This document shows positions 34,120 to 42,932 of a DNA stretch of 64,000 nucleotides, piece after piece. The stretch is from positions 124,001 through 188,000 of the forward strand of contig NZ_QNRC01000005.1 in NCBI RefSeq assembly GCF_003709565.1, given 5' to 3'. The position numbers and the translations under genes are program-made. Within the stretch, counting starts at the first letter, position 1, and each line of letters starts with the position of its first letter. Below the pieces are notes generated by a model that searched no databases, had not been told where the DNA came from, and was given only the letters and a program-made list of their open reading frames with translations. The DNA comes from Paracoccus sigandri. GTDB taxonomy: Bacteria > Pseudomonadota > Alphaproteobacteria > Rhodobacterales > Rhodobacteraceae.

Positions 34120-34255
34120 TCCCATCCTCTTTCCGACAGCGGGCGGACAGTTGCAAATCGTCAATATGGACGCAATGGGTCAGGGAACCCTGCTAACAAT
34201 CATCAATCGACGCCAGAATTATTCTGTCAAATCACGATGGAAAGCCAGCCCGGCA

Positions 34256-35569
34256 TCAGCGCGGGGGAAGGCGCAGCGCCTCGGCCAGCGCGGCGAAGCT
34301 GTCGGCGATGCCGGGGCTTGGCCGGGTCACGAAACCGTCCAGCCGGGGATGGAGCTTCACCGCCTCGTCCAGCCGCGGATCCGAGCCCGGCGCATAAAGC
34401 CCGGCGCGGATCATCAGCTCCGATTCGGCATAGGCCCCCAGCGCCGCCCGCGCCCGGCCGATCATGGCGTTTTCCTCGGCGCTGGCTGCCTCGGGCAGCG
34501 AGCGCGACACCGAGCGCACCACATCCACCGCCGGGAAACGCCCGCGCTCGGCGATGCTGCGCTCCAGCACGACATGGCCGTCCAGCGTGCCGCGCAGGAT
34601 GTCGGCGATCGGCTCCTCCATGTCGGATCCCGCGACCAGCACGCTGAAGATGCCGGTGATGTCGCCCGCCCCCTCCAGCCCCGGCCCGGACCGTTCCGCC
34701 AGCGCCATGATCAGGTTCGAGACCGAGGGCGGAAAGCCGCGATAGCTGGGCGGCTCGCCGGCGGCCAGGGCGATCTCGCGATGCGCCTCGGCGAAGCGGG
34801 TGATCGAATCGGCCAAGAGCAGCACATGGCGGCCCTGGTCTCGGAAATGCTCGGCCACGGCCATGGCCGCCCAGGCGCAGCGGCGCCGGATCAGCGGCGA
34901 GCGGTCCGAGGTCGCGGTCACGATCACCGCCCGCCGCATCCCTTCCGGACCCAGCGTCTTCTCGACGAATTCGCGCAGTTCGCGCCCGCGTTCGCCGATC
35001 ATGGCGATGACCACGACATCGGCCTCGACGCCGCGCGCCAGGTTGGACAGCAGCGTCGATTTCCCGACGCCCGAGCCCGCGAACAGCCCGATCCTCTGGC
35101 CCCGGACCAGCGGCAGCAGCGTGTCGAAGACCGCAAGCCCGGTCGCCAGCCGCGCCCCCAGCCGCTTGCGCCGCACGGCGGGCAGCGCCTCGCAGCGGAA
35201 GGGGCGCGGAAAGACGCCATGCGGCAGCGGCCGGCCGTCCAGCGGCTGCCCCAGCGGGTCGATGATTCGCCCGATCCAGGAATCGCAGGGCGCGATGGTC
35301 GGCGCGAACAGAAGCTGCGCGTCGGCGCCGACCGAAAGCCCCTCGGTATCGCCCTCGGGCAGCACCTCGGCATCCTCGGGACCAAGGCCGACGATCTCGC
35401 CCCCGACCGCGCCGGATTGCAATGAAATCAACACCCTGTCGCCCACCGAGGCATGGCTGTTCAGCCCGCCGATGCGGATCAGCCCGGCCCGGATCGACCG
35501 CACGCACCCATAGCGGATCGCGGGGCGCAATCGCCGGATCCGATGCGCGACCGATTCAAGTTTATCCAT
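34256..35569 (-). CDS. fliI: Flagellar export ATPase FliI
   Basis: A 437-aa F1-like ATPase that powers flagellar protein export at the inner membrane. Walker A GSGVGKST at 165-172; Walker B LLLADSITRFAEAHRE at about 245; the PPSYRGFPPSVSNLIMALAE stretch and the C-terminal EELMIRAGLYAPGSDP-like region (here ESELMIRAGLYAPG) are FliI marks. AGGAGGGC lies just before ATG 35569. Divergent from the flgB operon across 97 nt that hold a CtrA-like box. FliH and FliJ are not in this window. Confidence 0.94.
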   Translation of the reverse strand: MDKLESVAHRIRRLRPAIRYGCVRSIRAGLIRIGGLNSHASVGDRVLISLQSGAVGGEIVGLGPEDAEVLPEGDTEGLSVGADAQLLFAPTIAPCDSWIGRIIDPLGQPLDGRPLPHGVFPRPFRCEALPAVRRKRLGARLATGLAVFDTLLPLVRGQRIGLFAGSGVGKSTLLSNLARGVEADVVVIAMIGERGRELREFVEKTLGPEGMRRAVIVTATSDRSPLIRRRCAWAAMAVAEHFRDQGRHVLLLADSITRFAEAHREIALAAGEPPSYRGFPPSVSNLIMALAERSGPGLEGAGDITGIFSVLVAGSDMEEPIADILRGTLDGHVVLERSIAERGRFPAVDVVRSVSRSLPEAASAEENAMIGRARAALGAYAESELMIRAGLYAPGSDPRLDEAVKLHPRLDGFVTRPSPGIADSFAALAEALRLPPR

Positions 35570-35631
35570 TTCGCCGCCCTCCTGGCCGCCGCGAATTCCG
35601 CGGCACGAAACGGTTTCTAAACCAATTGGGG

Positions 35632-35646
35632 TTAAGACCCGGTTAT
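35632..35646 (+). promoter_or_regulatory. CtrA-like box between fliI and flgB
   Basis: TTAA-N7-TTAT (35632-35646) matches the CtrA consensus TTAA-N7-TTAA at 7 of 8 positions, 20 nt before the flgB start. CtrA is known to control flagellar genes in Rhodobacteraceae, so it may drive either or both divergent units. Confidence 0.45.
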
Positions 35647-35666
35647 CGCCAATGAGGAGAAGCCTC

Positions 35667-36053
35667 GTGTTCGAAAAGATCGAAATGATGCGCATGGCCC
35701 GCGCCATGACCGCCCATGCGGCCGAACGGCAGGTCGTCGTCGCCCGCAACATCGCCAATTCCGACACGCCCGGATTCAAGGCCCGCGACATCCAGGATTT
35801 CGCATCCCGCTATCGCGACACGCTGCCCGAACCGCGCCAGACCCGCGCCCGCCACATCGCGACGCCCGGCTGGTCGCCCGCCGCCGCCCGGCAGGTGGCG
35901 ACGGAAACCGGCGTCTCGCCCAACGGCAACTCGGTCTCGCTGGAGGAGGAGATGGTGAAGCTGGCCGAAACCCGGCGCGAACATGAGATGTCGATCGGCA
36001 TCTACCGCTCGGCGCTGAACATGATGCGCACCAGCATCGGCCGCCGGAACTGA
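35667..36053 (+). CDS. flgB: Flagellar proximal rod protein FlgB
   Basis: A 128-aa rod protein assembled on the MS ring. N-terminal motif ARNIANSDTPGFKARD is typical; the C-terminal helix SIGIYRSALNMMRTSIGR closes the rod coiled coil. GTG 35667 is chosen: GAGGAGAAG sits 5 nt upstream and the family start is (M)FEKIEMMRMA; the ATG at 35652 overlaps that Shine-Dalgarno. First gene of the plus-strand flagellar operon. Confidence 0.92.
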   Translation: MFEKIEMMRMARAMTAHAAERQVVVARNIANSDTPGFKARDIQDFASRYRDTLPEPRQTRARHIATPGWSPAAARQVATETGVSPNGNSVSLEEEMVKLAETRREHEMSIGIYRSALNMMRTSIGRRN

Positions 36054-36063
36054 GGGGGCGCCG

Positions 36064-36456
36064 ATGACCGACCGCGTCACGCCGCTGCGGCTTGCAGCCT
36101 CGGGAATGCGCGCGCAGAGCGAACGGCTGCGCCACAGCGCCGAGAACATCGCCAATACCGACACGCCGGGCTATCGCCGCAAGCTGGTCACATTCGAGGA
36201 GGCCGTCCGCTTCGGCCGCCCCTCGGGCGAGGTCCAGGCCTCGCGCACCCGGCTGGACCAGCGCGAATTGCCGCGGATCCACGACCCGTCGCATCCGATG
36301 GCGGATCAGGACGGCTATTACCTCGGCTCGAATGTCGACCTGGTGGTCGAGATCGCCGATTCCCGCGAGGCCAGCCGCAGCTACGAGGCCAATCTTCGCA
36401 TGTTCGAACAAACGCGCCAGATGGGTTCGGCCCTGATGGACCTTCTGCGCCGCTGA
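36064..36456 (+). CDS. flgC: Flagellar rod protein FlgC
   Basis: A 130-aa proximal rod protein. AENIANTDTPGYRRKLV near residue 28 and NVDLVVEIADSREASRSYEAN (in two pieces) near residue 95 are the FlgC marks; C-terminal helix to LLRR. GGGGGC lies before ATG 36064. 10 nt after flgB. Confidence 0.94.
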   Translation: MTDRVTPLRLAASGMRAQSERLRHSAENIANTDTPGYRRKLVTFEEAVRFGRPSGEVQASRTRLDQRELPRIHDPSHPMADQDGYYLGSNVDLVVEIADSREASRSYEANLRMFEQTRQMGSALMDLLRR

Positions 36457-36467
36457 AAGGATTTTCC

Positions 36468-36752
36468 ATGATCACCCAGATCAATGCCGTCAACGCCTAT
36501 GCCGCCGCCCGCCCGGCCATCGCGCCCGGCGCCCCCTCCGATGCCGTCCAGAAACTGGGCCAGGCGGCCGAGGCCTTTGCCGGGCAGATGGACCGGGTCG
36601 ACCAGGTCGCCACCGGCGCCATGACCGGCCAGGTCGAGACGCACCGGCTGGTCCAGACCATCGCCGAGGCCGAGCTGGCGCTGGAGACCGTGGTCGCCAT
36701 CCGCGACAAGGTCGTTGAGGCCTATCAGGAAATCCTGCGGATGCCGGTCTGA
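36468..36752 (+). CDS. fliE: Flagellar hook-basal body protein FliE
   Basis: A 94-aa adaptor between the MS ring and rod. AEAFAGQMDRVDQVATGAMTG and the C-terminal VVAIRDKVVEAYQEILRMPV helix match FliE. AAAGGA precedes ATG. Eleven nt after flgC. Confidence 0.92.
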   Translation: MITQINAVNAYAAARPAIAPGAPSDAVQKLGQAAEAFAGQMDRVDQVATGAMTGQVETHRLVQTIAEAELALETVVAIRDKVVEAYQEILRMPV

Positions 36753-36761
36753 GGCGCGGCC

Positions 36762-37028
36762 ATGAACGAGACCCTGCTGTTCGACATGATGCGCCAGGCC
36801 CTGCTGATCGCCGTCAGGATCTCGGCGCCGATGCTGGGGGTCGCGCTGATCGCCGGCGTCGTCATCGGCCTGTTCCAGGCGCTGACCTCGGTCCAGGAAA
36901 TGACGCTGACCTTCGTGCCGAAGGTCGGCCTGATGCTGATCGTCTTCTGGGTCACCATGAGCTTCATGACCACCGCGCTGGCCGATTTCTACCTTGGCCA
37001 GATCATCCCGCTGATTTCCGGAGGCTGA
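36762..37028 (+). CDS. fliQ: Flagellar export gate protein FliQ
   Basis: An 88-aa inner-membrane protein with two transmembrane hairpin helices (about 12-40 and 50-78), part of the FliPQR export gate. GVVIGLFQALTSVQEMTLTFVPK is the conserved loop region. FliP and FliR are not in this window. Nine nt after fliE. Confidence 0.94.
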   Translation: MNETLLFDMMRQALLIAVRISAPMLGVALIAGVVIGLFQALTSVQEMTLTFVPKVGLMLIVFWVTMSFMTTALADFYLGQIIPLISGG

Positions 37029-37031
37029 CCC

Positions 37032-37748
37032 GTGGACAACGCCATCTATGCCACCCTGACCCGCCAGTCCGGCCTGATGAAGGAAATGGGCGTCGTCGCC
37101 AACAACATCGCGAATGTGAACACCACCGGCTTCCGCCGCGAGGGGGTCATCTTCGCCGAACATCTGGGCGCGCTGGACCGCCGGGGCGCCACACTGTCGA
37201 TGGCCCATGCGCGCGGCCGGCTGATCGACCTGCGCCAGGGCGTGCTGACGCAGACGAACGGCACCTATGACCTGGCCATCGAGGGCGAGGGGTTCTTCGC
37301 CGTCGAAACGCCCGACGGAAACCGCCTGACCCGCGCCGGCGCCTTCATCCCCTCGGCCGAGGGAGAGCTGATGACCGCCGAGGGCTACCGCCTGCTGGAC
37401 GAGGGCCAGGCGCCGATCCTGATCCCCCCCGGCGCCAGCGCCGTCAATATCGGCCCCGACGGCACGCTGTCGGCCAATGGCGTCCCCTTCGGCCGCATCG
37501 GCCTGTTCACCGCCCCCGAGGGCGCCCGGCTGGACCATCGCGGCGGCACGCTGTTCCAGCTGGACGGCGACCCGGAACCGCTGGAGGAAGCCAGCCTCCG
37601 GCAGGGTTTCCTGGAGGAATCCAACGTCGACCCCGTCTTCGAGATCACCCGCATGATCGAGGTCCAGCGCGCCTATGAGCTGGGCCAGTCCTTTCTGGAT
37701 CGCGAGGATGAACGCATCCGCAACGCGATCACCTCCATGACCCGCTGA
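37032..37748 (+). CDS. flgF: Flagellar basal-body rod protein FlgF
   Basis: A 238-aa distal/proximal rod protein. N-terminal NNIANVNTTGFRREGVIF; central GEGFFAVETPDGNRLTRAGAF; C-terminal LEESNVDPVFEITRMIEVQRAYE. Start is GTG 37032 with GGAGGC 6 nt upstream, 3 nt after the fliQ stop. Confidence 0.93.
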   Translation: MDNAIYATLTRQSGLMKEMGVVANNIANVNTTGFRREGVIFAEHLGALDRRGATLSMAHARGRLIDLRQGVLTQTNGTYDLAIEGEGFFAVETPDGNRLTRAGAFIPSAEGELMTAEGYRLLDEGQAPILIPPGASAVNIGPDGTLSANGVPFGRIGLFTAPEGARLDHRGGTLFQLDGDPEPLEEASLRQGFLEESNVDPVFEITRMIEVQRAYELGQSFLDREDERIRNAITSMTR

Positions 37749-37759
37749 AAGGAGCCGCC

Positions 37760-38545
37760 ATGAGAGCCCTGCAGATCGCCGCCACCGGCATGAGCGCGCA
37801 GCAGACCCGTGTCGAGGTCATCTCGAACAACCTCGCGAACATGTCCACCACCGGCTACAACGCCCGCCGCGCCGAATTCGCCGACCTGCATTACCAGCAG
37901 GCGGTCCGTCCCGGCAGCGTCACCGCCGCCGACGGCACGGTCATCCCCGCCGGGGTGCAGCTGGGCCTGGGCGTGCGCCCGACCGCCGTCAGCGTGAACC
38001 TGGCCCAAGGCTCGCTGACCCAGACCGGGGGCGACCTGGACATCGCCATCGACGGGGACGGCTATCTGGAGGTCACCCTGCCCTCGGGCATCTCGGGCTA
38101 TACCCGCGACGGCGGGCTGAAACGGTCGCCGGACGGGCAGATCGTGACCTCGGACGGCTATCCGGTCGTGCCGGGCATCACCATCCCCGACGACGCGCGC
38201 TCGATCGCGATCAATGCCGGCGGCGAGGTCTATGCCTATTTCAGCGACCAGGTCGAGCCCGAGATGCTGGGCCAGTTCACGCTGGCCGGCTTCACCAACC
38301 AGAAGGGGCTGGAGGCGATCGGCTCGAACCTGTTTCTTGAAACCGCGGCCTCGGGGGCCCCGCAGGTCGCCTCTCCGGGCCAGGACGGGCTTGGCACCGT
38401 GCGGCAGGGCTATCTGGAGGAAAGCTCGGTCGACGCGGTGCGCGAGATCACCGAGCTGATCAAGGCGCAGCGCGGCTACGAGCTGAACGCCAAGGTCATC
38501 ACCGCCGCCGACCAGATGCTTGGCGCGACGACGCAGATCCGCTGA
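37760..38545 (+). CDS. flgG: Flagellar distal rod protein FlgG
   Basis: A 261-aa rod protein, the standard length. N-terminal MRALQIAATGMSAQQTRVEV and NNLANMSTTGYNARRAEF; C-terminal YLEESSVDAVREITELIKAQ and RGYELNAKVI. AAAGGAG before ATG. Its last base is shared with the flgA start (TGATG). Confidence 0.95.
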   Translation: MRALQIAATGMSAQQTRVEVISNNLANMSTTGYNARRAEFADLHYQQAVRPGSVTAADGTVIPAGVQLGLGVRPTAVSVNLAQGSLTQTGGDLDIAIDGDGYLEVTLPSGISGYTRDGGLKRSPDGQIVTSDGYPVVPGITIPDDARSIAINAGGEVYAYFSDQVEPEMLGQFTLAGFTNQKGLEAIGSNLFLETAASGAPQVASPGQDGLGTVRQGYLEESSVDAVREITELIKAQRGYELNAKVITAADQMLGATTQIR

Positions 38546-38961
38546 TGCGCGCGCTGATCCTGACCCTGGCCCTTCTGGCGCCGCTTCCCGCCTGGGCGGC
38601 GGTGGTGACCGCGGCGCGGACCCTGCCCGCCGGAACCGTCATCACCGCCGAGGACCTGCGCATGGCCGAGGACAAGCGGACCGGCCTCGCGGATCCGTCC
38701 CAGGCGATCGGGATGCAGACCCGGATCACGATCTACGAGGGCCGCCCGATCCAGTCGACGCTGCTGCAGGCCCCGCGGCTTGTTGCGCGCAACCAGATCG
38801 TGCGGCTGTCCTTCCGGCGCGGCCCCCTGCGCATCGAGACCTCGGGACGCGCCATGTCCGAGGGCGCGGCGGGCGAGGTGATCCGCGTGCTGAACCTGGA
38901 ATCGCGCAGCACCGTCAATGCCCGCGTCAACCCCGACGGCACGCTCAGCGTGCTGAACTGA
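38545..38961 (+). CDS. flgA: Flagellar P-ring assembly chaperone FlgA
   Basis: A 138-aa periplasmic chaperone for the P ring: signal peptide about 1-18 (AWA-AV), SAF-domain region TAARTLPAGTVITAEDLRMAE, and the end motif VRLSFRRGPLRIETSGRAMS. Shorter than the enteric FlgA (about 220 aa), as is usual for alphaproteobacterial forms. FlgI, its client, is not in the window. Confidence 0.88.
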   Translation: MRALILTLALLAPLPAWAAVVTAARTLPAGTVITAEDLRMAEDKRTGLADPSQAIGMQTRITIYEGRPIQSTLLQAPRLVARNQIVRLSFRRGPLRIETSGRAMSEGAAGEVIRVLNLESRSTVNARVNPDGTLSVLN

Positions 38962-39044
38962 ACGGCAGCCGGCCATGGACGGCTTGCGAATGAACGATCT
39001 CCCGGAGGCCCCCTCGCGGCGTCCGGCCGGACAAGGATGACCCC

Positions 39045-39770
39045 ATGAAACCAAGTCATGTCCTCTGCCTGCTGCTGGCGCTTGGCGCCTGCGGCCGCGC
39101 CGCCAATATCGGCCAGGTGCCCGAGCTGACCTCGCCGCGCCAGACCGAGGAATTCATGGCGATGACCAACCCGCCGCTGGAGATCCCGGTGGTTTCCGGC
39201 CGCCCCGAATCCGCCGCGTCGCTGTGGGCGGGGACGCATTCCTCGCTGATCAGCGACCGCCGCGCCTCGGTCCGCGGGGACATCCTGACCGTGGTGATCC
39301 AGATCGACGACCGGGCCGAGATCAGCAACAGCTCGGGCCGGTCGCGCAGCGCCCGCGAGGACCTGTCGATCCCGCAGATGATGGGCTTGCCGCAGCGGCT
39401 GGCCGACAAGCTGCCCGAGGGCGCCAGTTTCGACGAGCTTGCCGAGGCCAGCTCGTCCTCGACCTTCAAGGGCAGCGGCAACATCTCGCGGCGCGACAAG
39501 CTGACCTTGCGGGTCGCGGCGACCGTCATCGACACCCTGCCCAACGGCACGCTGCACATCCAGGGCACGCAGGAGGTGCGGGTCAATTTCGAGCTGCGCG
39601 AGCTGACCGTCAGCGGCTTCGTGCGGCCCTCGGACATCGATCGCAGCAACGAGATCGCCTATGACCGCATCGCCGGGGCCCGGATCTCCTATGGCGGGCG
39701 CGGGCAGATCACCGATGTCCAGCAGCCGCGCCTGGGCCAGCAGATCGCCGATATCATCCTGCCCTATTGA
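39045..39770 (+). CDS. flgH: Flagellar L-ring lipoprotein FlgH
   Basis: A 241-aa outer-membrane lipoprotein with lipobox LGAC (Cys16). SLWAGTHSSLISDRRASVRGDILTVVI (residues about 60-88, in part) and the RRDKLTLRVAATVIDTLPNG stretch are FlgH marks, ending GQQIADIILPY. AAGGATG lies before ATG 39045. An 83-nt gap separates it from flgA. Confidence 0.93.
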   Translation: MKPSHVLCLLLALGACGRAANIGQVPELTSPRQTEEFMAMTNPPLEIPVVSGRPESAASLWAGTHSSLISDRRASVRGDILTVVIQIDDRAEISNSSGRSRSAREDLSIPQMMGLPQRLADKLPEGASFDELAEASSSSTFKGSGNISRRDKLTLRVAATVIDTLPNGTLHIQGTQEVRVNFELRELTVSGFVRPSDIDRSNEIAYDRIAGARISYGGRGQITDVQQPRLGQQIADIILPY

Positions 39771-39779
39771 GGAGCCGAC

Positions 39780-40277
39780 ATGGCACGAAAAATCCTGATG
39801 CTGCTTCTGCCGCTGCTGGCGCTGGTCGGGGGCGCGATGGGCGGCGACATGCTGCGGCCCAAGCCCGACCCGACCCCGGCAGAGGCGGCGGAAGGCCATG
39901 ACGCGCCGGATCACGATACCGCGGCGGCTTCCGGCCACGACACGGCCACGACGCCGCAAAACCCCGCCTGGATGAGCTTTGCCAACCAGTTCTTCGTGCC
40001 GGTGATGCGCGACGGCGACATGAAATCGCTGATGATCCTGACCCTGACCATCGAGACCAGCGAGGAGGCGCTGGAAAGCCTGCGCAAGCGCGAACACCGG
40101 CTGCGCGACGCCCTGCTGCGCCAGCTGATGATCCAGGCCAATACCGGCGCCTTCGACGGCAACTTCACCTCGGAACCCTATCTGCGCGGGCTGCGCGAGA
40201 CGCTTCTGGAGGCCGCGCGCGCCGCCGGAGGAGAGGAGATCACCGCCGTGCTGATCGAGGACATCGCGCGGCAATGA
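39780..40277 (+). CDS. fliL: FliL-like flagellar basal-body associated protein
   Basis: A 165-aa single-pass membrane protein: N-terminal helix (about 4-22), a His/Asp-rich linker (35-58), then a domain with FVPVMRDGDMKSLMILTLTIE and ALLRQLMIQANTGAFDGNF that fits the FliL/stomatin-like periplasmic fold. FliL stabilises stators under load. Last gene of the plus-strand run; GAGGAG precedes the ATG. Assignment is good but weaker than for the rod genes. Confidence 0.75.
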   Translation: MARKILMLLLPLLALVGGAMGGDMLRPKPDPTPAEAAEGHDAPDHDTAAASGHDTATTPQNPAWMSFANQFFVPVMRDGDMKSLMILTLTIETSEEALESLRKREHRLRDALLRQLMIQANTGAFDGNFTSEPYLRGLRETLLEAARAAGGEEITAVLIEDIARQ

Positions 40278-40675
40278 CGCGACCCGCCGGGCATCGTCTT
40301 GCATCGCCGTCATGGCTGGCGGCGTGAAGGGCGGCACGAAGATTTTCCGCGCCTGACGACAGGATCCGGCGATGGCAGCACTGCGTCGCGGACCAGAGCC
40401 GTCGCGGACCAGTGCGAGCACGGATCATGCGCGGTCGGGCCGCCGGGGAAGGATCGGTCCCGCAAGGCGGGCAGGTCGCACCGGCGGCGCAGGAATATGC
40501 GCCGTCCCGCGCTATCAACAACGCCGGCGCCGGGGCATGAGCGACCATCGGGAAGCGGCGATCGGTTCGCGACACGGCCTTCCACGGCCGCAATGCAAGG
40601 ACCCCGTGGCTAGGGTCGGCGCCCCCGCCCGCGAGGCGGGGATGCCGGCCGCGACGCTTCGCAGAGGATCGCCGC
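40278..40675. other. Gene-free convergent gap after fliL
   Basis: 398 bases between the ends of fliL and aapP. No supported ORF, RNA gene or promoter seen. One 7-bp GC hairpin at 40623-40641 (CCCCGCC with GGCGGGG) could aid termination of the aap operon; there is no T run. Codon-like periodicity is absent. Confidence 0.6.
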
Positions 40676-41464
40676 TCAGTGGCCCAGGATCTGGCTGAGG
40701 AACAGCTTGGTCCGCTCGGATTTCGGGTTGTTGAAGAATTCGCGGGGGCTGTTCTGCTCGACGATCTGGCCCTGGTCCATGAAGATCACCCGGTTGGCCA
40801 CCGCCTGCGCGAAGCCCATCTCGTGGGTCACGCAGATCATGGTCATCCCCTCCTCGGCCAGCTCGATCATCGTGTCCAGCACCTCCTTGATCATCTCGGG
40901 GTCCAGCGCACTTGTCGGCTCGTCGAACAGCATGATCCGCGGCTGCATGCACAGCGAGCGGGCGATGGCCACCCGCTGCTGCTGGCCGCCCGAAAGCTGG
41001 CCGGGATACTTGTCGGCCTGTTCGGGGATCTTCACCTTTTCCAGGTATTTCATCGCCGTCGCCTCGGCCTGCTTGCGCGGGACCTTGCGCACCCAGATCG
41101 GCGCCAGGGTGCAGTTCTCCAGCACGGTCAGATGCGGGAACAGGTTGAAATGCTGGAAGACCATGCCGACTTCGGAACGGACCTTGTCGATATTCTTGAT
41201 GTCGCTGGTCAATTCGACCCCGTCGACGACGATCCGGCCGGACTGGTGTTCCTCCAGCCGATTGATGCAGCGGATCAGCGTCGACTTGCCCGAGCCCGAA
41301 GGCCCGGCGATGACGATCCGCTCGCCGCGATGGACGGTCAGGTCGATGTCGCGCAGCACGTGGAAGGTGCCGTACCACTTGTTCATCTTGTGGATCTCGA
41401 TCGCGACCTCGTCGCTGATCCGCATCTGGCTGCGGTCGATCTCTCGGGTGATGGCTTCGCTCAT
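40676..41464 (-). CDS. aapP: Polar amino acid ABC transporter ATPase (AapP/BztD)
   Basis: A 262-aa ATPase of a polar amino-acid importer. Walker A GPSGSGKS at 54-61, Q-loop in [14 protein letters not shown], signature LSGGQQQR near 158, Walker [13 protein letters not shown], switch His in VTHEMGFA. Last gene of the aapJQMP operon, 12 nt after aapM. Orthologous operons in Rhodobacter (bztABCD) take up glutamate, glutamine, aspartate and asparagine. Confidence 0.94.
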   Translation of the reverse strand: MSEAITREIDRSQMRISDEVAIEIHKMNKWYGTFHVLRDIDLTVHRGERIVIAGPSGSGKSTLIRCINRLEEHQSGRIVVDGVELTSDIKNIDKVRSEVGMVFQHFNLFPHLTVLENCTLAPIWVRKVPRKQAEATAMKYLEKVKIPEQADKYPGQLSGGQQQRVAIARSLCMQPRIMLFDEPTSALDPEMIKEVLDTMIELAEEGMTMICVTHEMGFAQAVANRVIFMDQGQIVEQNSPREFFNNPKSERTKLFLSQILGH

Positions 41465-41476
41465 GAATGGGGCTCC

Positions 41477-42931
41477 TTAGCGGTGGTCGCGGCGCAGCCG
41501 ACGTTCGAGATACATCGAATAGCGCGACATGCCGAAGCAGATGATGAAGAAGATGAAGCCGACGAAGATGAACGGCTCCCAATAGATGCCCTTCCAGGCG
41601 ATATTGGCGCGCACCGCGTCGGACATGGATTTCAGCGGTTCGTAAAGACCGACGAAGGTCACCAGCGTCGTGTCCTTGAACATGCCGATGAAGGTCGACA
41701 CGATCCCAGGGATGCTGATCTTCAGCGCCTGCGGCAGCACGATCAGCCGCTGCGCCTTCCAGTAGTCCAGCCCCAGCGCGTCGGCAGCCTCGTACTGGCC
41801 GCGCGGCAGGGCCGCCAGGCCCCCGCGGATCACCTCGGCCATGTAGGCGGCCGAGAACAGCGTCACCATGATGATGACCCGCAGGATGATGTCGAAATTC
41901 GTCGAGGGCGGCAGGAAATAGTTCAGCAGCAAGGAGGCCACGAACAGCAGCGCGATCAGCGGCACGCCGCGGATGAACTCGATGAAGATCACCGCCATCG
42001 ACTTGATCAGGAACATGTCCGAGCGCCGCGCCAGCGCCAGGATGATCCCCAGCGGCAGGGACAGCGCGATGCCGGCGACGCCGATGGTGATCGCCAGGAG
42101 GAAGCCGCCGAACTGGTCGGAGCGCACGAAGGGAATGGCCAGCGACAGCAGCCCCTCGGCATCGGCCGCCGCGCGCGAGGCGAACATCAGCCACCACAGC
42201 AGGGTGACGACGATGGCCGCGACCGTGGCCAGCAGGGCCGAGAACCGGCCGACCAGCGTCCAGGCGGCCCAGCCCAGCAGCGGCCCGACCAGCACCATGA
42301 TCGGCCCCCAGAGCGAGCCGCCCCAAAGGAACCAGACGCCCAGCAGCGGATAGAGCACCGAGAAGATCAGCAGCCAGCTGACATGGCGCTCGGAAATCGC
42401 CAGCCCGCCGACCAGCACGATGGCGGCGAAGACCAGCCAGGCGCCGGGCGCGTTCAGCTGGACCATCGCCCACAGCGTCACGACGGCGGTGACGACCAGC
42501 ACCGTGCGCCGGATCTTCAGCGATTCCGAGAACAGCACCGGCGCCAGCGCGACGAACATCAGCCCGAAGGCCATCGTCGGCCGCCAGTAGAGCGCCGAAG
42601 GGTAGAAGCCGAACATGTACTGGTTCCAGCGTTCGCGGATCACCGCAAAACAGGCGCCGCGCGCGCCCTCGCCCCAGGTCTCGATGATGATCTGGCGGCA
42701 CTCGTTCAGGCTGGAGGCGTTCCAGACCGAATGCGCGAACCAGTCCCAGAAATGGCTGACCAGGAACCAGATGATCGCCACCCCCAGCAGGGTCAGCACG
42801 GTGTTGACCGGCCCCGAGAACAGGTTCTCGCGCAGCCATTTCACCGCGCCCGATTCCGCCACCGGGGGCGGCTCGGGCGCCAGCATCGTGTCGCGGACGA
42901 AGGCGACGGTCTGGGCATGTGTCTCGCTCAT
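41477..42931 (-). CDS. aapM: Amino acid ABC transporter permease (AapM/BztC)
   Basis: A 484-aa permease. The N-terminal part has several extra helices and a central periplasmic loop. The C-terminal half carries the HisM-type permease domain with the EAA loop EAADALGLDYWKAQRLIVLP. The length is greater than in rhizobial AapM and fits the Rhodobacteraceae BztC type. It pairs with AapQ in the membrane. ATG 42931 is 1 nt after the aapQ stop, so translation is coupled. Confidence 0.93.
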   Translation of the reverse strand: MSETHAQTVAFVRDTMLAPEPPPVAESGAVKWLRENLFSGPVNTVLTLLGVAIIWFLVSHFWDWFAHSVWNASSLNECRQIIIETWGEGARGACFAVIRERWNQYMFGFYPSALYWRPTMAFGLMFVALAPVLFSESLKIRRTVLVVTAVVTLWAMVQLNAPGAWLVFAAIVLVGGLAISERHVSWLLIFSVLYPLLGVWFLWGGSLWGPIMVLVGPLLGWAAWTLVGRFSALLATVAAIVVTLLWWLMFASRAAADAEGLLSLAIPFVRSDQFGGFLLAITIGVAGIALSLPLGIILALARRSDMFLIKSMAVIFIEFIRGVPLIALLFVASLLLNYFLPPSTNFDIILRVIIMVTLFSAAYMAEVIRGGLAALPRGQYEAADALGLDYWKAQRLIVLPQALKISIPGIVSTFIGMFKDTTLVTFVGLYEPLKSMSDAVRANIAWKGIYWEPFIFVGFIFFIICFGMSRYSMYLERRLRRDHR

Positions 42932-42932
42932 G

